Shown here: positions 1 through 11,819 of the stretch, piece after piece
Numbering within the stretch: the first letter of the stretch is position 1
How the letters are laid out: each line of letters begins with the position of its first letter
NCBI GenBank assembly: GCA_028274465.1
Contig: CM051455.1
Coordinates: 102,484,942-102,548,941, forward strand
Direction: 5' to 3'
DNA: 64,000 nucleotides
From: Plantago ovata
Lineage: Eukaryota > Streptophyta > Magnoliopsida > Lamiales > Plantaginaceae
Program-made: the position numbers and the translations under genes
The notes under the pieces: model-generated
Seen by the model: only the letters and a program-made list of their open reading frames with translations
Told to the model about the DNA's origin: nothing
Databases searched by the model: none

Positions 1-281
1 AATGTCGGTGTGAAGCGGGCTTTTAAGGTCGTCATGCCTGGAAATCTGTATCAGGAGTAACTCAAAACTAAAAATTAGCCTCGTTAGAAATTTCGAAAAT
101 CGAGAAAATTTCTGGATATCGAATACTACTAAAGCTAGGAAAGGAGTATTAGAAACAGACTAGGAAAGGAGTATCAGAGAAAGATTGAAAACTAAATCTA
201 ATAGAATTAGGAATCTAAAGCTGTAAATAAAAACAAATTAAATAGAAAAAAGGAGTATAGTCCCCGGCAACGGCGCCAATT
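1..281 (-). mobile_element. Athila-like Ty3 element 1, start of internal region (cut by window edge)
   Basis: This stretch reads in the - direction as the untranslated leader just inside the 5' LTR of a Ty3/gypsy element. It matches the leader at about 34330-34447 near the primer-binding site (shared AGAATTAGGAATCTAAAGC), but diverges farther in, so it is a related subfamily and not an exact copy. The gag gene would lie to the left, outside the window. No ORF of note is present. Confidence 0.75.
261..278 (-). other. Primer-binding site, tRNA-Asp type
   Basis: On the + strand this is TCCCCGGCAACGGCGCCA, the 3' end of plant tRNA-Asp. The complementary primer-binding site is therefore on the - strand and fixes the orientation of the element. 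A tRNA-Asp primer is typical of Athila-lineage Ty3 elements. It lies three bases from the LTR edge. Confidence 0.85.
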
Positions 282-1541
282 TGATGAACGTTGTCAAGGT
301 CAATCAAATAATTTGTAATTAGCCAAAGGCAATCCACAAGTACAACGAAAACCGTAGTGTAGTAGCAGAATGACTCGAGTGTCGTTCTCTCAGGACTATA
401 ACTAGCTTTATCTATTTAACAAGAGAATATAAAACAGCAGACAGATAACAATAGGGGGTTTCTAGCAGATAATGGAGATTGGTGATAGTATGGTCCTTCT
501 TAGCATAATGGGTCGATAATCATGCATAAATTCCTCGGTCTTGCATAGAGATCTTTGAATCAATCTAGTGTCCTGTTGTAAGTATTAAGCACTACGAAGA
601 TAATCTGGTCTGAGTAGTCAATCACGGTTGTCCTAATGTGTTCCGTAATTATTCAACACTACGAATATAATTGGTCTGATGGTCGACTAGTGTCCAATTG
701 TGCATAATGATCAATACAACATACGAGAATTTTGGTTACAACTGATCAACGAAATAAAGCAATGACACGGAGTATAATGCGTGATATAGCCATTAGCATG
801 ATTATCTTCCCTTGCTAAGAATTCACATACTACTACCAATGATAAGTTTAGCTACTCATATTATGCATGCAATCAACAGAAATCATAGAAGAAAACATAT
901 TGAAAGATAAATAAAATAAGTAGTTAAAACTGTAAGATACAAAGTTACCGAATGTTGTCAATCTCCGGATGATTGCGGTCCTACGAGCTCCAAACTGCTA
1001 TGAAAAAGTATCCCCTAAGCTACGGAACTCCCAGGACAGGCCCCGAGAAGTTCCTACCTAAAACTATAGAGAGAGGTGAGAAAGTAGGCTTGGAAAGATA
1101 TGATTTTCGGAGAAAAAACTCAGCACTATATATAGGCCCCGAAATAGCCCGCGGCGGTTCGCCCCTCAGTGCGGCGGTTCGCCCCACAGTTATTTCGCGG
1201 AATTTCCGCGTTTTCGACGCGGTTTTGGATTTCTTCACCTTTTCGGACTCGGTTTATGACTTCTAGTAGCCTTCTAATCTCCAGATTCGGCCCCTAGACT
1301 CCAAATCCTATCCGGAAACCTTCAGATACTCCAAATAGGCTTCTAGAACCCCAATTCCTTGTAGACTTCAATATAATTGCCCGGAAATCTCCGAATTTCA
1401 ACCAAAACCTGTAAAATAAAATCTAAAGGGAAACGTGACACTATTCTAATAAAATGTACTAAAATATAGCTAAATTAACATAGAGGATAGCTAAAATAGG
1501 TGAAAAAGACTCGAATGAAAGTGTAAAATACACAATCATCA
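282..1541 (-). repeat. 5' LTR of Athila-like element 1
   Basis: This 1,260-bp LTR opens TGATGAACG and closes with ATCATCA, giving TG...CA ends and short inverted termini. It is homologous to the LTRs at 27490-28760 and 34469-35717, but its first 40 bp differ. It carries two imperfect copies of a GC-rich palindrome (GCGGTTCGCCC) at about 1150-1190, beside an AT-rich TATATAGG promoter read on the - strand. At 1542 the sequence switches abruptly to MULE transposase. The other junction is outside the window, so no target duplication can be checked. Confidence 0.85.
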
Positions 1542-2484
1542 AACAATAAGCAAGGTGTGTCCGTGTACTGTAAGAAGCGAAACACAATGGGGTGCAAGTG
1601 GAAACTTTCTGGGACTGAGAAAAAGATTAATGGTGTGATGGAATATTTCTTGATCAATAGCGGGGTGCTTGTGCATGACTGCAACAGTTTGTTGATGAAG
1701 GATGATAGTTCTCGCTTCACACCCAAAATGATAGTTGCAATGGTATTGGAGAATGTTAAGCAAAATCCTGGTATCAATGGGAAGGCAGTGGAGAACTTGA
1801 GGTCGACTAAATATGGGATGACTGTTAATTATATTAAGGTATGGAGAGCACTTCAGATTTATAGAGATAAGATTTATGTTACTATTATAAAGTTATTATA
1901 AGATCAATTACATTTGTTGTACAAGTGTATTTACCTTACTGGTTATGTGGCAATGTGTATCAATGTCAGGGCTGTTTCCGGTGGCTTTTGGAATAGTGGA
2001 TGCTGAAACAACAGATAATTAGACCTACTTCATACGTATGTTAAATATTGAATTATGTCATGTAAATTTAACTACTCGCATATTCAATAGACTTATTGTG
2101 TCATAATTTAATGCAGGAATGCTGCAAACACACGTTCGCCATGAGAAGAAGATATTTTTCTTTCTGACAGACATGATGGGATAATGTCTGCCCTCCCGGC
2201 CGTGTATGCTGAACCGAGGCACTTCTACTGTCTTTGGCATCTAGGTTGCAAATCTTTTATAAGTACATTACACCAGATATAATATGCATTATAATTCGAA
2301 ATATTTCATAACTGTTAGGAAACTTGTAATTTTGATAAGCAATTAACCATGCTAAATTAAGAACAGTCCAGTAACTAGTACTCTTGAGGTCCATAGGATT
2401 TTAGATTTTTTCAAGGACATTGTAAAAGAGGAACGTTTGCTGATGACTTAGATAGGTGTTAGATAAGTTTTTATCCTGGTGGAT

Positions 2485-2660
2485 GACGTACTTTAATTTC
2501 TGTGAAGAAATTAATCTATTGACACTTTAGTGTATGATGTATTTTATTTTCTGAAAAGAAAATATCTTATTGATGCTTAGCTTTGATGTAACTTATTTTC
2601 TGAAAAGAAAATGATCTATTGAAGCATTTGCTGAAGATGTATTTTGTTTATTATAAACAA
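2485..2660 (+). repeat. Stem-loop cluster in U3 of copia 1
   Basis: Three near-palindromes lie here. One at about 2490-2511 has arms TTAATTTCT and AGAAATTAA with loop GTGA. Those at 2546-2563 and 2595-2612 read ATTTTCTGAAAAGAAAAT, with 7-bp arms and loop GAAA. A fourth inverted repeat, arms TTTGTTTA and TAAACAAA with loop TTA, follows at about 2643. They are upstream of the TATA box in DNA, and near the 3' end of genomic RNA when read from the 3' LTR. Confidence 0.7.
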
Positions 2661-3093
2661 ATTATTGAAGCAAATAAGAAACCGGTCAGAATCTTGAAGA
2701 CTTTTGAAGATCTGAAGACTTGAAGACTTGAAGACTTGAAGACTTGAAGATTGCTGAAGACTGTAAGGCACGTGTTGCTTAGAAAGTGAAATTTTCAGCA
2801 ACAGCATTGCATAAGTGAAAATCTGAAAGACAGAGTAGGTTGTGCTTGCTGAAACTGAGAATAAACACTTGCTGATGAACATATGTGACCTCTTGCTGAA
2901 TGTACGTGTTTTTGCGCTCCATTGTTACTGTTTGAATTCTATTCAAAGGTGCATTTACTGCAAAGCTTACACGCGAAGGACATAAAGACTAGAGACAAAC
3001 AAAGTTTGCTGCTGAAAGTACAAAAGCAAGATAGTGACATGTTAAGGAACAAAAGCCTTAGGATTTGAAATTCTAACGGCTCCTTACTTGCAC

Positions 3094-3101
3094 TATAAAT
3101 A
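3094..3101 (+). promoter_or_regulatory. TATA box of copia 1 LTR
   Basis: TATAAATA lies in the context CACTATAAATAGAGG and is conserved in all full copies of this LTR. Transcription would start about 25-35 bp downstream, which makes 2313 to about 3125 U3 and the rest R-U5. Confidence 0.7.
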
Positions 3102-4003
3102 GAGGTCATCCGGCAAAGAGTTGAAGTGTGTCAACAACGTGATCAAACTATCACTTGTGCTTAAAATTCACAAACCTTCAAACACTCTTACTGCCATTGA
3201 TCCGTTCCAAGACTTAAAGCTTGAAAAAGCTACTTGTGAAGAAGTAGAACAAACTCGGCTAAGAAATTAGTTAAGTGTTCTTTCTTTCGAACAAGAACAA
3301 GTCTTGACACCAGAAACAATCAAACTTGTTTACTGCAAAGTATTCCAAGTTGTGTTTCTTAGATTACTTGTTGTAACTGAATAAGTTATAATTAAGTTAT
3401 CTCACCCCAAAACTCTCTAACTGAAAATACACCCTTTCAGGCGTGATATTCAGGGGGAACTTAATCAAGCATAGTTTTGCTGATTAAAAGTACCAAGTTT
3501 GGTGGAGAACAAGGTTGAGTTCTCTAGTTTAGGTTGGAGACAAAGCAAGTGTGCTTTGGTTTCTGTTGAATCGCTTTAGATAGGAGATTGTAAGGAACCT
3601 CAATCATATCTTAGTGGATTCAGTCCTAGAAAGGACAAAGTGGATTAGTTGGGAGATTACGCCACTCTCAGATACCACTCTAAAAGCGTTTGTGTGATTT
3701 ACTTACTGCATTAGCTTTCAGCAAATTTTATCTGTTTGTACACAGTCACTCACATCACTTGCTGAAACACTTTACTTGCTGAAAAAGCACTTATTGTTTC
3801 AAAGACTTCTGCTCTCTGATTTTAAGTATCAGCAAACCAAGCTACTGTAAAGTAACTTACGCTTGCTGAGAAAGTTAAGTATCAACAATCTCATTACTGA
3901 AAAGTAATAAGTACTTGCTGAGAAAGTTTTAAACGACAAAAGTTTGAAAAGACTATTCACCCCCCCCTCTAGTCTTTTCTTGTTGTTTAAAGGGACCAAC
4001 AAG

Positions 4004-4017
4004 TGGTATCGGAGCCA
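4004..4017 (+). other. Primer-binding site, initiator tRNA-Met
   Basis: TGGTATCGGAGCCA starts two bases after the LTR end. It matches the standard plant copia site TGGTATCAGAGC except for one base, and is complementary to the 3' end of initiator tRNA-Met. Confidence 0.85.
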
Positions 4018-4112
4018 GGTTCATTAGCCTTCTGCACTGAACCTAGATCCCTTTAAGTGCTTTCCTTAAATCACTTTCACTTGATCAAGTTTGGTAGTGC
4101 TTTGCTGACAGG

Positions 4113-6532
4113 ATGTCTTTAGGAGATGCTCCCTTGCTGAAGCTGGAAAATTACGAGAAATGGCGAAACAACATGATGTTACATCTTGAGGCCATTAGTG
4201 ATGAGATGGTCACCGTCATTAATGATGGACCTATCAAGATCACCAAGATTGAAAGGAGTTTCCCTCATAAAACCACTGAAGCTGGAAAGGAAACCATCCA
4301 AGGCGAACCATCAGATACGGTTGTGCCTAAACCAAGAGAGGAATGGACTTCTGACGAAGCTAAGAGATTCCGCCTTGATGGCCAAGCAAGAAATATCATC
4401 ATCAGATCAACTCCGGATACCATACAGTGCAAACTGTGGGGTGCCAAGACTGCTAAGGAAGCTTGGAAAATGGTTCAAGATCTTTGTGCTGGATCTGACA
4501 AGACCAAGGAAAACAAACTTGAAGTACTTAAGCTGAAATTTCAAAACTTTAAGCAAGGTGCTAACGAGTCACTGGAAGACTTGGACTTCAGATTCACAAC
4601 TCTTGTTAGTGAAATGGCAGCGCTGGGTGTTGGAAATTTTTATTCAGATTCTGAGAAAGTGAAAACTATCATCAGGAGTTTGAATCAAGAATGGATCCAT
4701 ACTCAAAATTTCTATTATAATCAAGGAATGCCTGACATTACACCAACTGAGTTGTTCTCTCATCTTGCTACTGTCAATTATGAGACAAAGCAAAGAGAAA
4801 ATGTGTTTGCTGAAAAATCGCAAAACATTGCTCTTTCTGCAAAGCCGTCATCTTCTGAAAGAAGAATGATAAAGAGCCTGCTAATGAAAATGCTTTAGTT
4901 GTTAAAAACATGAAGAAATTCATCAGTAAGGAACTTGAAATGCGAAAAGCAAAAGAGAAGCTGAAAAAGCATCTTGGTAACAACTACCATAAGTACAAGA
5001 ATGATACTAGCTCGCTGAACAAGCAAGCTCAGCAAGCTACATCATCAGAAGAACCAGCACTTGGAAATGATCTATGTTTTTACTGCAAAAAGCCTGGACA
5101 CTTCAAAGCTAATTGCCCCTTGCTGAAAGGCAAATCTGCTGAAAAGAAGAAAAAGTTCAAAAGAGCTTTCATTGCTGAAGAAAAGAAGAAGCTTCAAGCA
5201 AAAATCGATGCATTGTGCATTGAGACAAGCTCCGAAGACAGTGAGGATGAAAGTTCAGACACCGACGATGAGGAAGCCACTCTAGATGTGGAGATTGGCA
5301 AAGAAGTGTGTGGAATAGCTATGGAAGTTTATCCAGATGTGTCGAACTACGAATTCTGCCTCATGGCCGGTCAGGTAAATGATTCTACCCCTGACTCAGA
5401 TTCAGACAGTGAAGACGAGATTGACCTTGACAAGATTCAAGGAGAAATCGAAAGATTTGAGAAAACTCTCAGCAAACAGCAAGAAAAACTTCAACTTGCT
5501 GAAACTCTGACCAAGCAAACTACTGAAAAGTACGTTTTGCTGAAGGAAGAGACAGAAGAAAAGGATGCTGAAATAAGGCGTCTTAAGAAGTTGATTGCTG
5601 AGGCTGCAGAGAAAAATTCTCAAATGGCGTTAGAATTAGAAGAGTATCAGTCCTCAATTCTAAAGTTACTTGCTGAAATCCAAGAAATGAAAAAGATGAA
5701 AATCAATTTCAAATCTTATGTGGAAGCGAGTAATACGCTGACTGAACTAAACTCTTATTTGAGAGATCCATCTCAGAAAGAAGGTTTAGGAGCAACGTGT
5801 GAAGGTGATAACGTAGAAATCTTGAGAAAAGATAAATCACCTATCTCCTTTGTACGTGCTACTGATAGTAGTCCACCAGTGATCTATCAGTTTGGTCAAA
5901 CTAAAGTTGCTGAAACATGCAATCAAGTACCTATGACCATAAAGCCCGCTGTTGCTGCTCAAAGTAACAAGACTTTAAAAGGAAAACAGGTTGCTGTGAA
6001 GCAAACTGGAAAGAAAAAGAATGCCGTGAAGCATTCCGCCAAACAAGTTGCTGAAAAGCAAGTTGTTAAGTCTAAAGGCAAGATTACCAACAGTAATCAG
6101 ATGTCTCTTGCTGACAAACCTGAATCAAGTAAGGTTGCTGATGTTAAAGCTCAACATTCTCCAAAGAGTGGACTCGGTTTCAAAACCAAGCAAAGTCAAC
6201 TCTTTCATGAGTATAAGCAAAGTCAGCAAAGATACTTCAAAGAGATGAAGAAAACCAAGCCTAAGAGTTCTGAAAAGACTCCCAATGCTAGGACTAGAAG
6301 GAACCTTGCTAGAAAAGAACTTATTGAAAAGTATGTTCAGCAATAAGGTCAACAGAGCAAGACACCACATCAGAAAGTGGATTTGACCAGCACGAGTCAA
6401 AAGTCTTTTAGCTCAAAACCTCCTAGTTCCTCAGCAAGTGGAAAACAAGTCAAAGTTGAAAAACTTCAGACTTGGGTTTCCACTGGACGCATTCTTGAAC
6501 ATGTTAATGGACATCCATCAATGGATAATTAA
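4113..6532 (+). pseudogene. gag: gag of copia 1 (frameshifted)
   Basis: The reading frame starts at 4113 (MSLGDAPLLKLENYEKW), a typical copia gag N-terminus (UBN2-like). A one-base deletion at about 4860, judged against copia 2, ends the first block. The frame resumes at 4910. It holds one zinc knuckle (CFYCKKPGHFKANC, pattern CX2CX4HX4C), an acidic stretch, a long coiled-coil-like segment (from about 5430 to 5760) and a lysine-rich tail. A stop at 6344-6346 (AAA to TAA relative to copia 2) precedes the natural end at 6530. Gag would form the virus-like particle in the cytoplasm. The coiled coil and basic tail make it longer than usual for copia gag, as in Sireviruses. Confidence 0.85.
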
Positions 6533-6537
6533 CTTGT

Positions 6538-9500
6538 TTGCTCTTGATTGTGCAGACTGCAGCCACGGAGACAAACGATGCAATCTGGCACTTTGATAGT
6601 GGTTGTGGAAAGCACATGACGGGCAACAAGAATAACCTTATAAACTATAGACGGTGGTCTAAAGGTCCAACAATAAGGTTTGCTGGTGGAGGCTCCGGAT
6701 CTACAAAAGGCTATGGTGATGTGAAGTTGGGATGTATAACCATTTCTGGAGTTCTTTATGTCAAAAATCTTAAGTTTAACCTTTTCAGCATGAGTCAATT
6801 TGCTGACAAAGGATACTTCATCGAAATTAAAAGTGATGAATGTAAACTTGTAGATTTTGAGACTAAAAAGGTTATAATGATTGCAAGAAGATCAGGAGGA
6901 TTGTACACCGTTGATTGGTCTTCAGCAAACGTTGAAAAATGCCTTGTCTCGGATCATGATTGCCTTGCTGAAAAAGCATGGTTATGGCATAAACGAACAA
7001 GTCATCTAAACTTCAAGACGCTGAATAAGCTGTCTAAAAAGGCACTTGTAGTGGATTACCTAGGGTTACTTTTAAGAAGGATGGTGTTTGCAATGCATGT
7101 CAGCAAGGAAAGCAAACCAAATCTTCTTTCAAGAACAAGGCAGTACCGTCAACTACAAAACCTTTACAACTCTTGCACATGGACTTGTTTGAATCTTCTT
7201 CAACAAGCTATGCTGGTAAGAAGAATGGTCTAGTCGTGGTAGATGACTATTCAAGATTCACTTGGGTAGTATTCATCAAGCACAAATCTGAAACCAAGAC
7301 TGAAATACCTAACTTGCTGAATAAGCTTGAAGTCATGAAAAATGACAAGGTAAAAGTCATAAGGACAGACCATGGTACTGAGTTTGTAAACCAGTACATA
7401 ACTGAATATTGTACCTCCAAAGGTATTCAACATCAGTTATCCTCAGTAAGGACACCACAGCAAAATGGTGTTGCTGAACGGAAGAATCGTACCCTGAAGG
7501 AAGCCGCAAGAACAATGCTTGCTGACACTGAGATAAGTGAGGCTTACTGGGTTGAAGCGATTAATACCGCCTGCTATACTCAGAATAGATGTTTGATTAC
7601 TAAGGAATACAACAAAACTCCTTATGAATTGTTTGTTGGAAGACCTCCTAACATCACTCATCTAAGAGTATTTGGTTGCAAGTGTTTCGTTCTTAACAAT
7701 GGTAGAGAATACCTAAGAACATTTCAACCAAAGGCAGACGAAGCGATATTTCTTGGCTACTCTTTGCATAGTAAAGCTTACAGAGTTTACAACAAAAAGG
7801 CACAAAAGATTGAAGAATCTGTGCATGTTGTATTCTACGAAAAGACGCAAGGTGTGCCTGCTGAAGAAGAAATATCAGAATGTATGAAAAAGCTAATCAT
7901 ACATGAGCAAAGAACTGAATCTGATGCTAGGCAAATCAAGTCAATTGAACTAAATGATGATTCTGACAATGATTCTCCTCCCCGAGTCATGACAAGATGA
8001 ATATAGTTCACGACAAGGAATTTCCAGCAAAAGATGCGGTTGCTCCGGAAGTTGCTGAAATTACGCAATCTCCAGTGCCTGCTGATGAAATATCTCAACC
8101 CAGCAATGCTGAACAAGCAGTTGCTGACGATCAAATCTCAGCAGAGACACAAATTCCCAGTAGTACTGAACAAGTACATACTGAAGAGTCACATGCTGAT
8201 GAGCAAACATATCCTGATCCAACAAACAGGAAACCTGTTAATAAATGGATTAGAGATCATCCCTCTACGGATATGATTGGCGATATTAATAAACGCCAAG
8301 TGACTAGATCCAAAGCTACTCAAGGACTTGCTGAAGAAGCAACTGTCGTGGAAGTAGAATCTTTATTCTCTTGCTTTGTTTCAGAAATTGAACCTAAAAC
8401 CATAGAAGAAGCTTTGAAGCATTCTGAATGGATAAAGGCAATGCAAGAAGAATTGGATCAATTTGAAAGAAACAAAGTCTGGAAACTTGTGCCACTTGCT
8501 GAAAATAAGAAAGCTATTGGTACAAAGTGGGTGTTCAGAAACAAGCTGAGCGTGTCTGGTGAAGTAACAAGAAACAAAGCACGCTTAGTTGCTCAAGGTT
8601 ACTGTCAGACTGAAGGATTGGACTATGATGAGTCTTACGCTCCAGTTGCAAGATTGGATGCTATTAGGCTTTCTTGGCCTTTGCTGCTCACAATGACTTC
8701 ATTGTTTACCAAATGGATGTTAAGAGTGCATTCTTAAATGGTGAACTTGCTGAAGAAGTCTACCTAGAACAACCCCCCGGCTTTGAACTTCCCTCAGAAA
8801 CCAAGATGGTATATAAGCTTCAGAAAGTTGTATATGGTCTAAAGCAAGCACCAAGAGCATGGTATGATACCTTAGCTAAGTTCTTGCTGGAAAATGGTTT
8901 CAAGAAAGGTGAAGTTGACAAAACTCTTTTTTTACCATGAACCATGATGGTAAATTAATCTTAGTCCAAATTTATGTGGATGACATAATTTTTGGATCTA
9001 AGGACAAGCAACTTTGTGAGGATTTTGCCAAACTCATGACAAATAAGTTTGAAATGAGTATGATGGGAAAATTGAATTATTTCCTAGGGTTGCAAGTCAA
9101 GCAACTCAAAGATGGAATATTCATAAATCAAGCAAAGTATGCGAAAGAAATGCTCATAAAGTTTAGGATCAAAGAGGATGAAAATCTGAAAAGATCCCTA
9201 TGAGTGTTGGTACCAAATTGGGCTATACTAAAGAGGACAAAAGTGTTGAAGAACACAAGTATAGGAAGCTCATTGGTTCCTTGTTGTATTTAACAGCAAG
9301 TAGACCTGACATTCAGTATGCTGTTTGTGTGTGTGCAAGATTCCAATCGGATCCAAAGAATCACACTACAAAAAGGCAATTAAAATACTGAAATATGTTA
9401 AAGGTACAGTCAATGTTGGATTATGGTATCCAAAAGATTCTGGACTTGAATTGGTTGGCTATTCTGATGCTGATCATGGTGGATCAACTCTTGATAGAAA

Positions 9501-9921
9501 AAGTACCTCTGGAACTTGTCAGTTTTTGGGTACTAGATTAATATCATGGTTCAGCAAGAAGCAAACGTGTGTCGCCAATTCATCTACAGAATCTGAATAC
9601 ATTGCAGCTGGTTGTTGCACAGCTCAAATCCTATGGATTCAGCAACAATTAAGAGATTATGGTATTTCTGCAAAGAAAACACCAATCTTTTGTGATAATA
9701 CAAGTGCTATTGCAATTACGCAAAATCCTAAGTTTCACTCTAGGACCAAGCACATTGATATTAGACATCATTTCATTAGAGATCATGTGGAAAAAGGTGA
9801 TATTGAGGTTGTGAAAGTAGGTACTGAAGATCAGCTTGCTGACATCTTTACCAAGCCCCTACCGGATAATAGGTTCGCAATGCTAAGGTATAACCTTGGA
9901 TTGATTGAACTACCTCAATAA
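6538..9921 (+). pseudogene. pol: pol of copia 1: protease, integrase, reverse transcriptase, RNase H (frameshifted)
   Basis: The domains follow copia order. Protease has the active-site HFDSG near 6590. A GAG-pre-integrase zinc region follows (WHKRTSH, then a CX2C pair in another frame). The integrase core from 7173 has Asp in HMDLF, Asp in RTDHGTEF and Glu in NGVAERKN. RT starts near 8400 and has YVDD at 8973-8984. RNase H (YSDADHGG, STESEYIA, DNTSAI) ends at 9919-9921. Indels relative to copia 2 fall near 7050, 7980, 8670, 8930, 9190 and 9355, so no polyprotein can be made. Pol begins in a different frame from gag just after the gag stop. Confidence 0.92.
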
Positions 9922-9939
9922 AGGATACACTTGGCAGAA

Positions 9940-10269
9940 TGCTGAAACAGGTATTCAGCAAGCCAAAGTATTCCTGTCCAAAAGACCAAGTCACTGATTT
10001 CTTCTAAGAAATGATAAGTCACAACATGATTGCTGAAACAGGCATTCACAAGTAATTCCTTCAAAACAGGTATTTGTTAGGAAACTTGATCACTTGCTGA
10101 GACAGGAACTCAGTAAGTGAAAGAACTAAAGATACTGAAACAGGTATTCAAGTATCAAAGGAATTTTCTGAAACGGGAATTCAGAAAAGAGCAAAATCTC
10201 ATCTCTCAGATTTTACCAAAGGATGTCTCAAATTGCAAAAAGAATTTACTGATACGGGAAATCAGAAAT
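9940..10269 (+). repeat. Array of loop-conserved hairpins between pol and the extra ORF, copia 1
   Basis: Hairpins with a seven-base loop ACRGGNA lie at 9940-9960 (arms TGCTGAA and TTCAGCA), 10030-10052 (right arm one base short), 10091-10119 (arms CACTTGCTGAG and CTCAGTAAGTG, 11 bp with one G-U), 10131-10156 (one bulge), 10164-10188 (arms TTTTCTGAA and TTCAGAAAA) and 10244-10269 (closing pairs CTGAT and ATCAG). A weaker one with loop ACAGGTA lies near 10058-10085. Stem sequences differ from hairpin to hairpin but stay paired. There is no coding potential here. A related array is at 43705-44068. Confidence 0.8.
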
Positions 10270-10611
10270 ATCTTTTAAACTTAGAAAATATGAGATATCT
10301 AAGTAAGGGGGAACTTTCAGCAAGTAGCTAGATTGTTAATTCAAACTCGCTGAAAAGATTCTTGTCTATTTCAGCAAGCAATCTATCCCTTATTACTCGG
10401 TAAAATCAATTTGTGACGTTAAGCTGGCACAGATAAACTCGCAATAAATCATGACATGAAATTCAATCGTGGCCATTGATTAAAAGGAGTTATTAATCTA
10501 ACGGCTAACAAAACAAAGAGAGAGAGTGCTCTGACGGTTTTAGTTAGTGGGCCACTACGCATTCAATGCAAAGGCTCCACTATCTCCAGTGTTTCTCTGT
10601 TTTACCCTTGC
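10270..10611 (+). other. Noncoding spacer between hairpin array and extra-ORF promoter, copia 1
   Basis: No convincing ORF is present. A purine-rich AAGTAAGGGGGAA at about 10301-10313 resembles a polypurine tract but lies far from the 3' LTR; it could be an internal plus-strand primer. A further inverted repeat has arms GCTGAAA (10349) and TTTCAGC (10369). Confidence 0.5.
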
Positions 10612-10661
10612 TGAGAACTCAAATCGATTGAGTTTCTCACACACCAGAGACACTATATAAA
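10612..10661 (+). promoter_or_regulatory. Candidate internal promoter for the extra ORF, copia 1
   Basis: An 11-bp inverted repeat (arms TGAGAACTCAA and TTGAGTTTCTCA, one-base bulge, 10612-10639) is followed by TATATAAA at 10654-10661. The extra-ORF ATG is at 10795, about 135 bp downstream, a normal leader length. The same arrangement is kept in copia 2. Function is inferred from position only. Confidence 0.45.
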
Positions 10662-10794
10662 GAAGGAGTTAGAGAAATGACAAAATTCTTTAACTCACAT
10701 TTCCTTTCTCTGCAATTTCTAGCCTGAAACTACTGTACCTCCGATCAAAAAGCAAACTATCTTTTTCGTACAATTTCTTGCTCTATATAAAGAA

Positions 10795-11719
10795 ATGGCT
10801 CCCAAGAGACAGTCATCTAAGTCCTCAAAATCGTCAAAGGTTGACAGTGCTGAAACACGCATTGCTCCGGTGACTGCTCCGGTGACTTCTCTGACCCAAA
10901 CACAGCGAAAGTTGTGTTGAAAAACGACCGAATCACTGAAAAACCTATGCCTCCGTCATATCTTGACACTGCAAAGTGTGAGATGTTGATGCAATGGGGA
11001 GGATTTGCAAAAGAAAAGTACATTAGGTACTTTTATGAACAAGAACTTGATGACCAAAATGAAGAGGCGCTTGAGTTCATCAAGCAGCAAGGCCTCATGA
11101 ACTTTATCTCTGCTCGCACTAAGCAAGTGAGCATGATTGATACTATGGAGTTCTACAACAATGCAGAAATCCAGTCCCTTACAGACAGTAATGGAGTCAC
11201 TGAAAAAGTGATCCTTACTTATGTTCAGAACACGCAAATCGTCCTGAAATGGACTGATTTAGCGGAGATTTTTCAGATTCCAACCAATGGAACTGAAGAC
11301 GACGTCACTGCCACTGACGAAGAAATTGAAGCTTTCTACAGTGACGTCAGAAATGCAAAAATGAAGAAAGGCGAGATAGCTCCCGTGACTTGGACAAAGC
11401 ACGTTAAGAGAAAGCATCTCTGTCCTTCACTTGGTCTAGTAGCTCTGCTACTGATTAAAGTTCTTGACTCCCAAGTTGGAGGAATTGACCAAGTAGGCCT
11501 GAGAAGATGGCCATTGCTGATGCATATCATGAGAATAAATCGGAACTTAACTGGGCTAAGTACATTTTCAACAGGCTTGTTGATTGTGTTACTAAGTTTA
11601 AGGTAAAGGTAGAAGACAACAAGGTCTCACCTTCCTTTCCAGTTATGTATGGAATCAAGATATGCTATATCCTTGAACAATTCAGGATGCCAATTAAGAA
11701 ACCCATTGCAATCAAGAAT
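10795..11719 (+). pseudogene. Extra (env-position) ORF of copia 1, N-terminal part, cut by gap
   Basis: The ORF starts MAPKRQSSKSSKSSK at 10795, shifts frame near 10890, continues from 10914 and runs into the N gap. It matches 44594-45520 of copia 2. The region around FYNNAEIQ, VLKWTDLAEIFQIP and LGLVALLLIKVLDS resembles the plant-specific 'putative plant transposon protein' domain found in extra ORFs of several LTR elements. That is a pattern resemblance, not a search result. No signal peptide is visible. Function is unknown. Confidence 0.7.
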
Positions 11720-11819
11720 NNNNNNNNNNNNNNNNNNNNNNNNNNNNNNNNNNNNNNNNNNNNNNNNNNNNNNNNNNNNNNNNNNNNNNNNNNNNNNNNN
11801 NNNNNNNNNNNNNNNNNNN
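11720..11819. other. Assembly gap (100 N)
   Basis: Exactly 100 N, the usual placeholder for a gap of unknown size. By comparison with copia 2, roughly 5.7 kb is missing (rest of the extra ORF, polypurine tract and most of the 3' LTR), unless a true deletion exists. Confidence 0.95.

Larger units (their letters stand above)
2313..4001 (+). repeat. 5' LTR of copia 1
   Basis: This 1,689-bp LTR has TG...CA ends. It contains a cluster of short inverted repeats near its start (separate entry), an 8-bp tandem repeat (GACTTGAA) at about 2714-2750, a TATA box at 3094, and a C-rich slippage tract near 3960. The word TTGCTGAA recurs throughout. It is homologous to 36141-37885 and 49826-51563. Confidence 0.9.

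Noticed and set aside
10301..10313. Polypurine tract adjoining a lost LTR after pol
   Set aside because: No LTR follows in either copy; the true tract lies at 49811-49825. It may still be a secondary primer.
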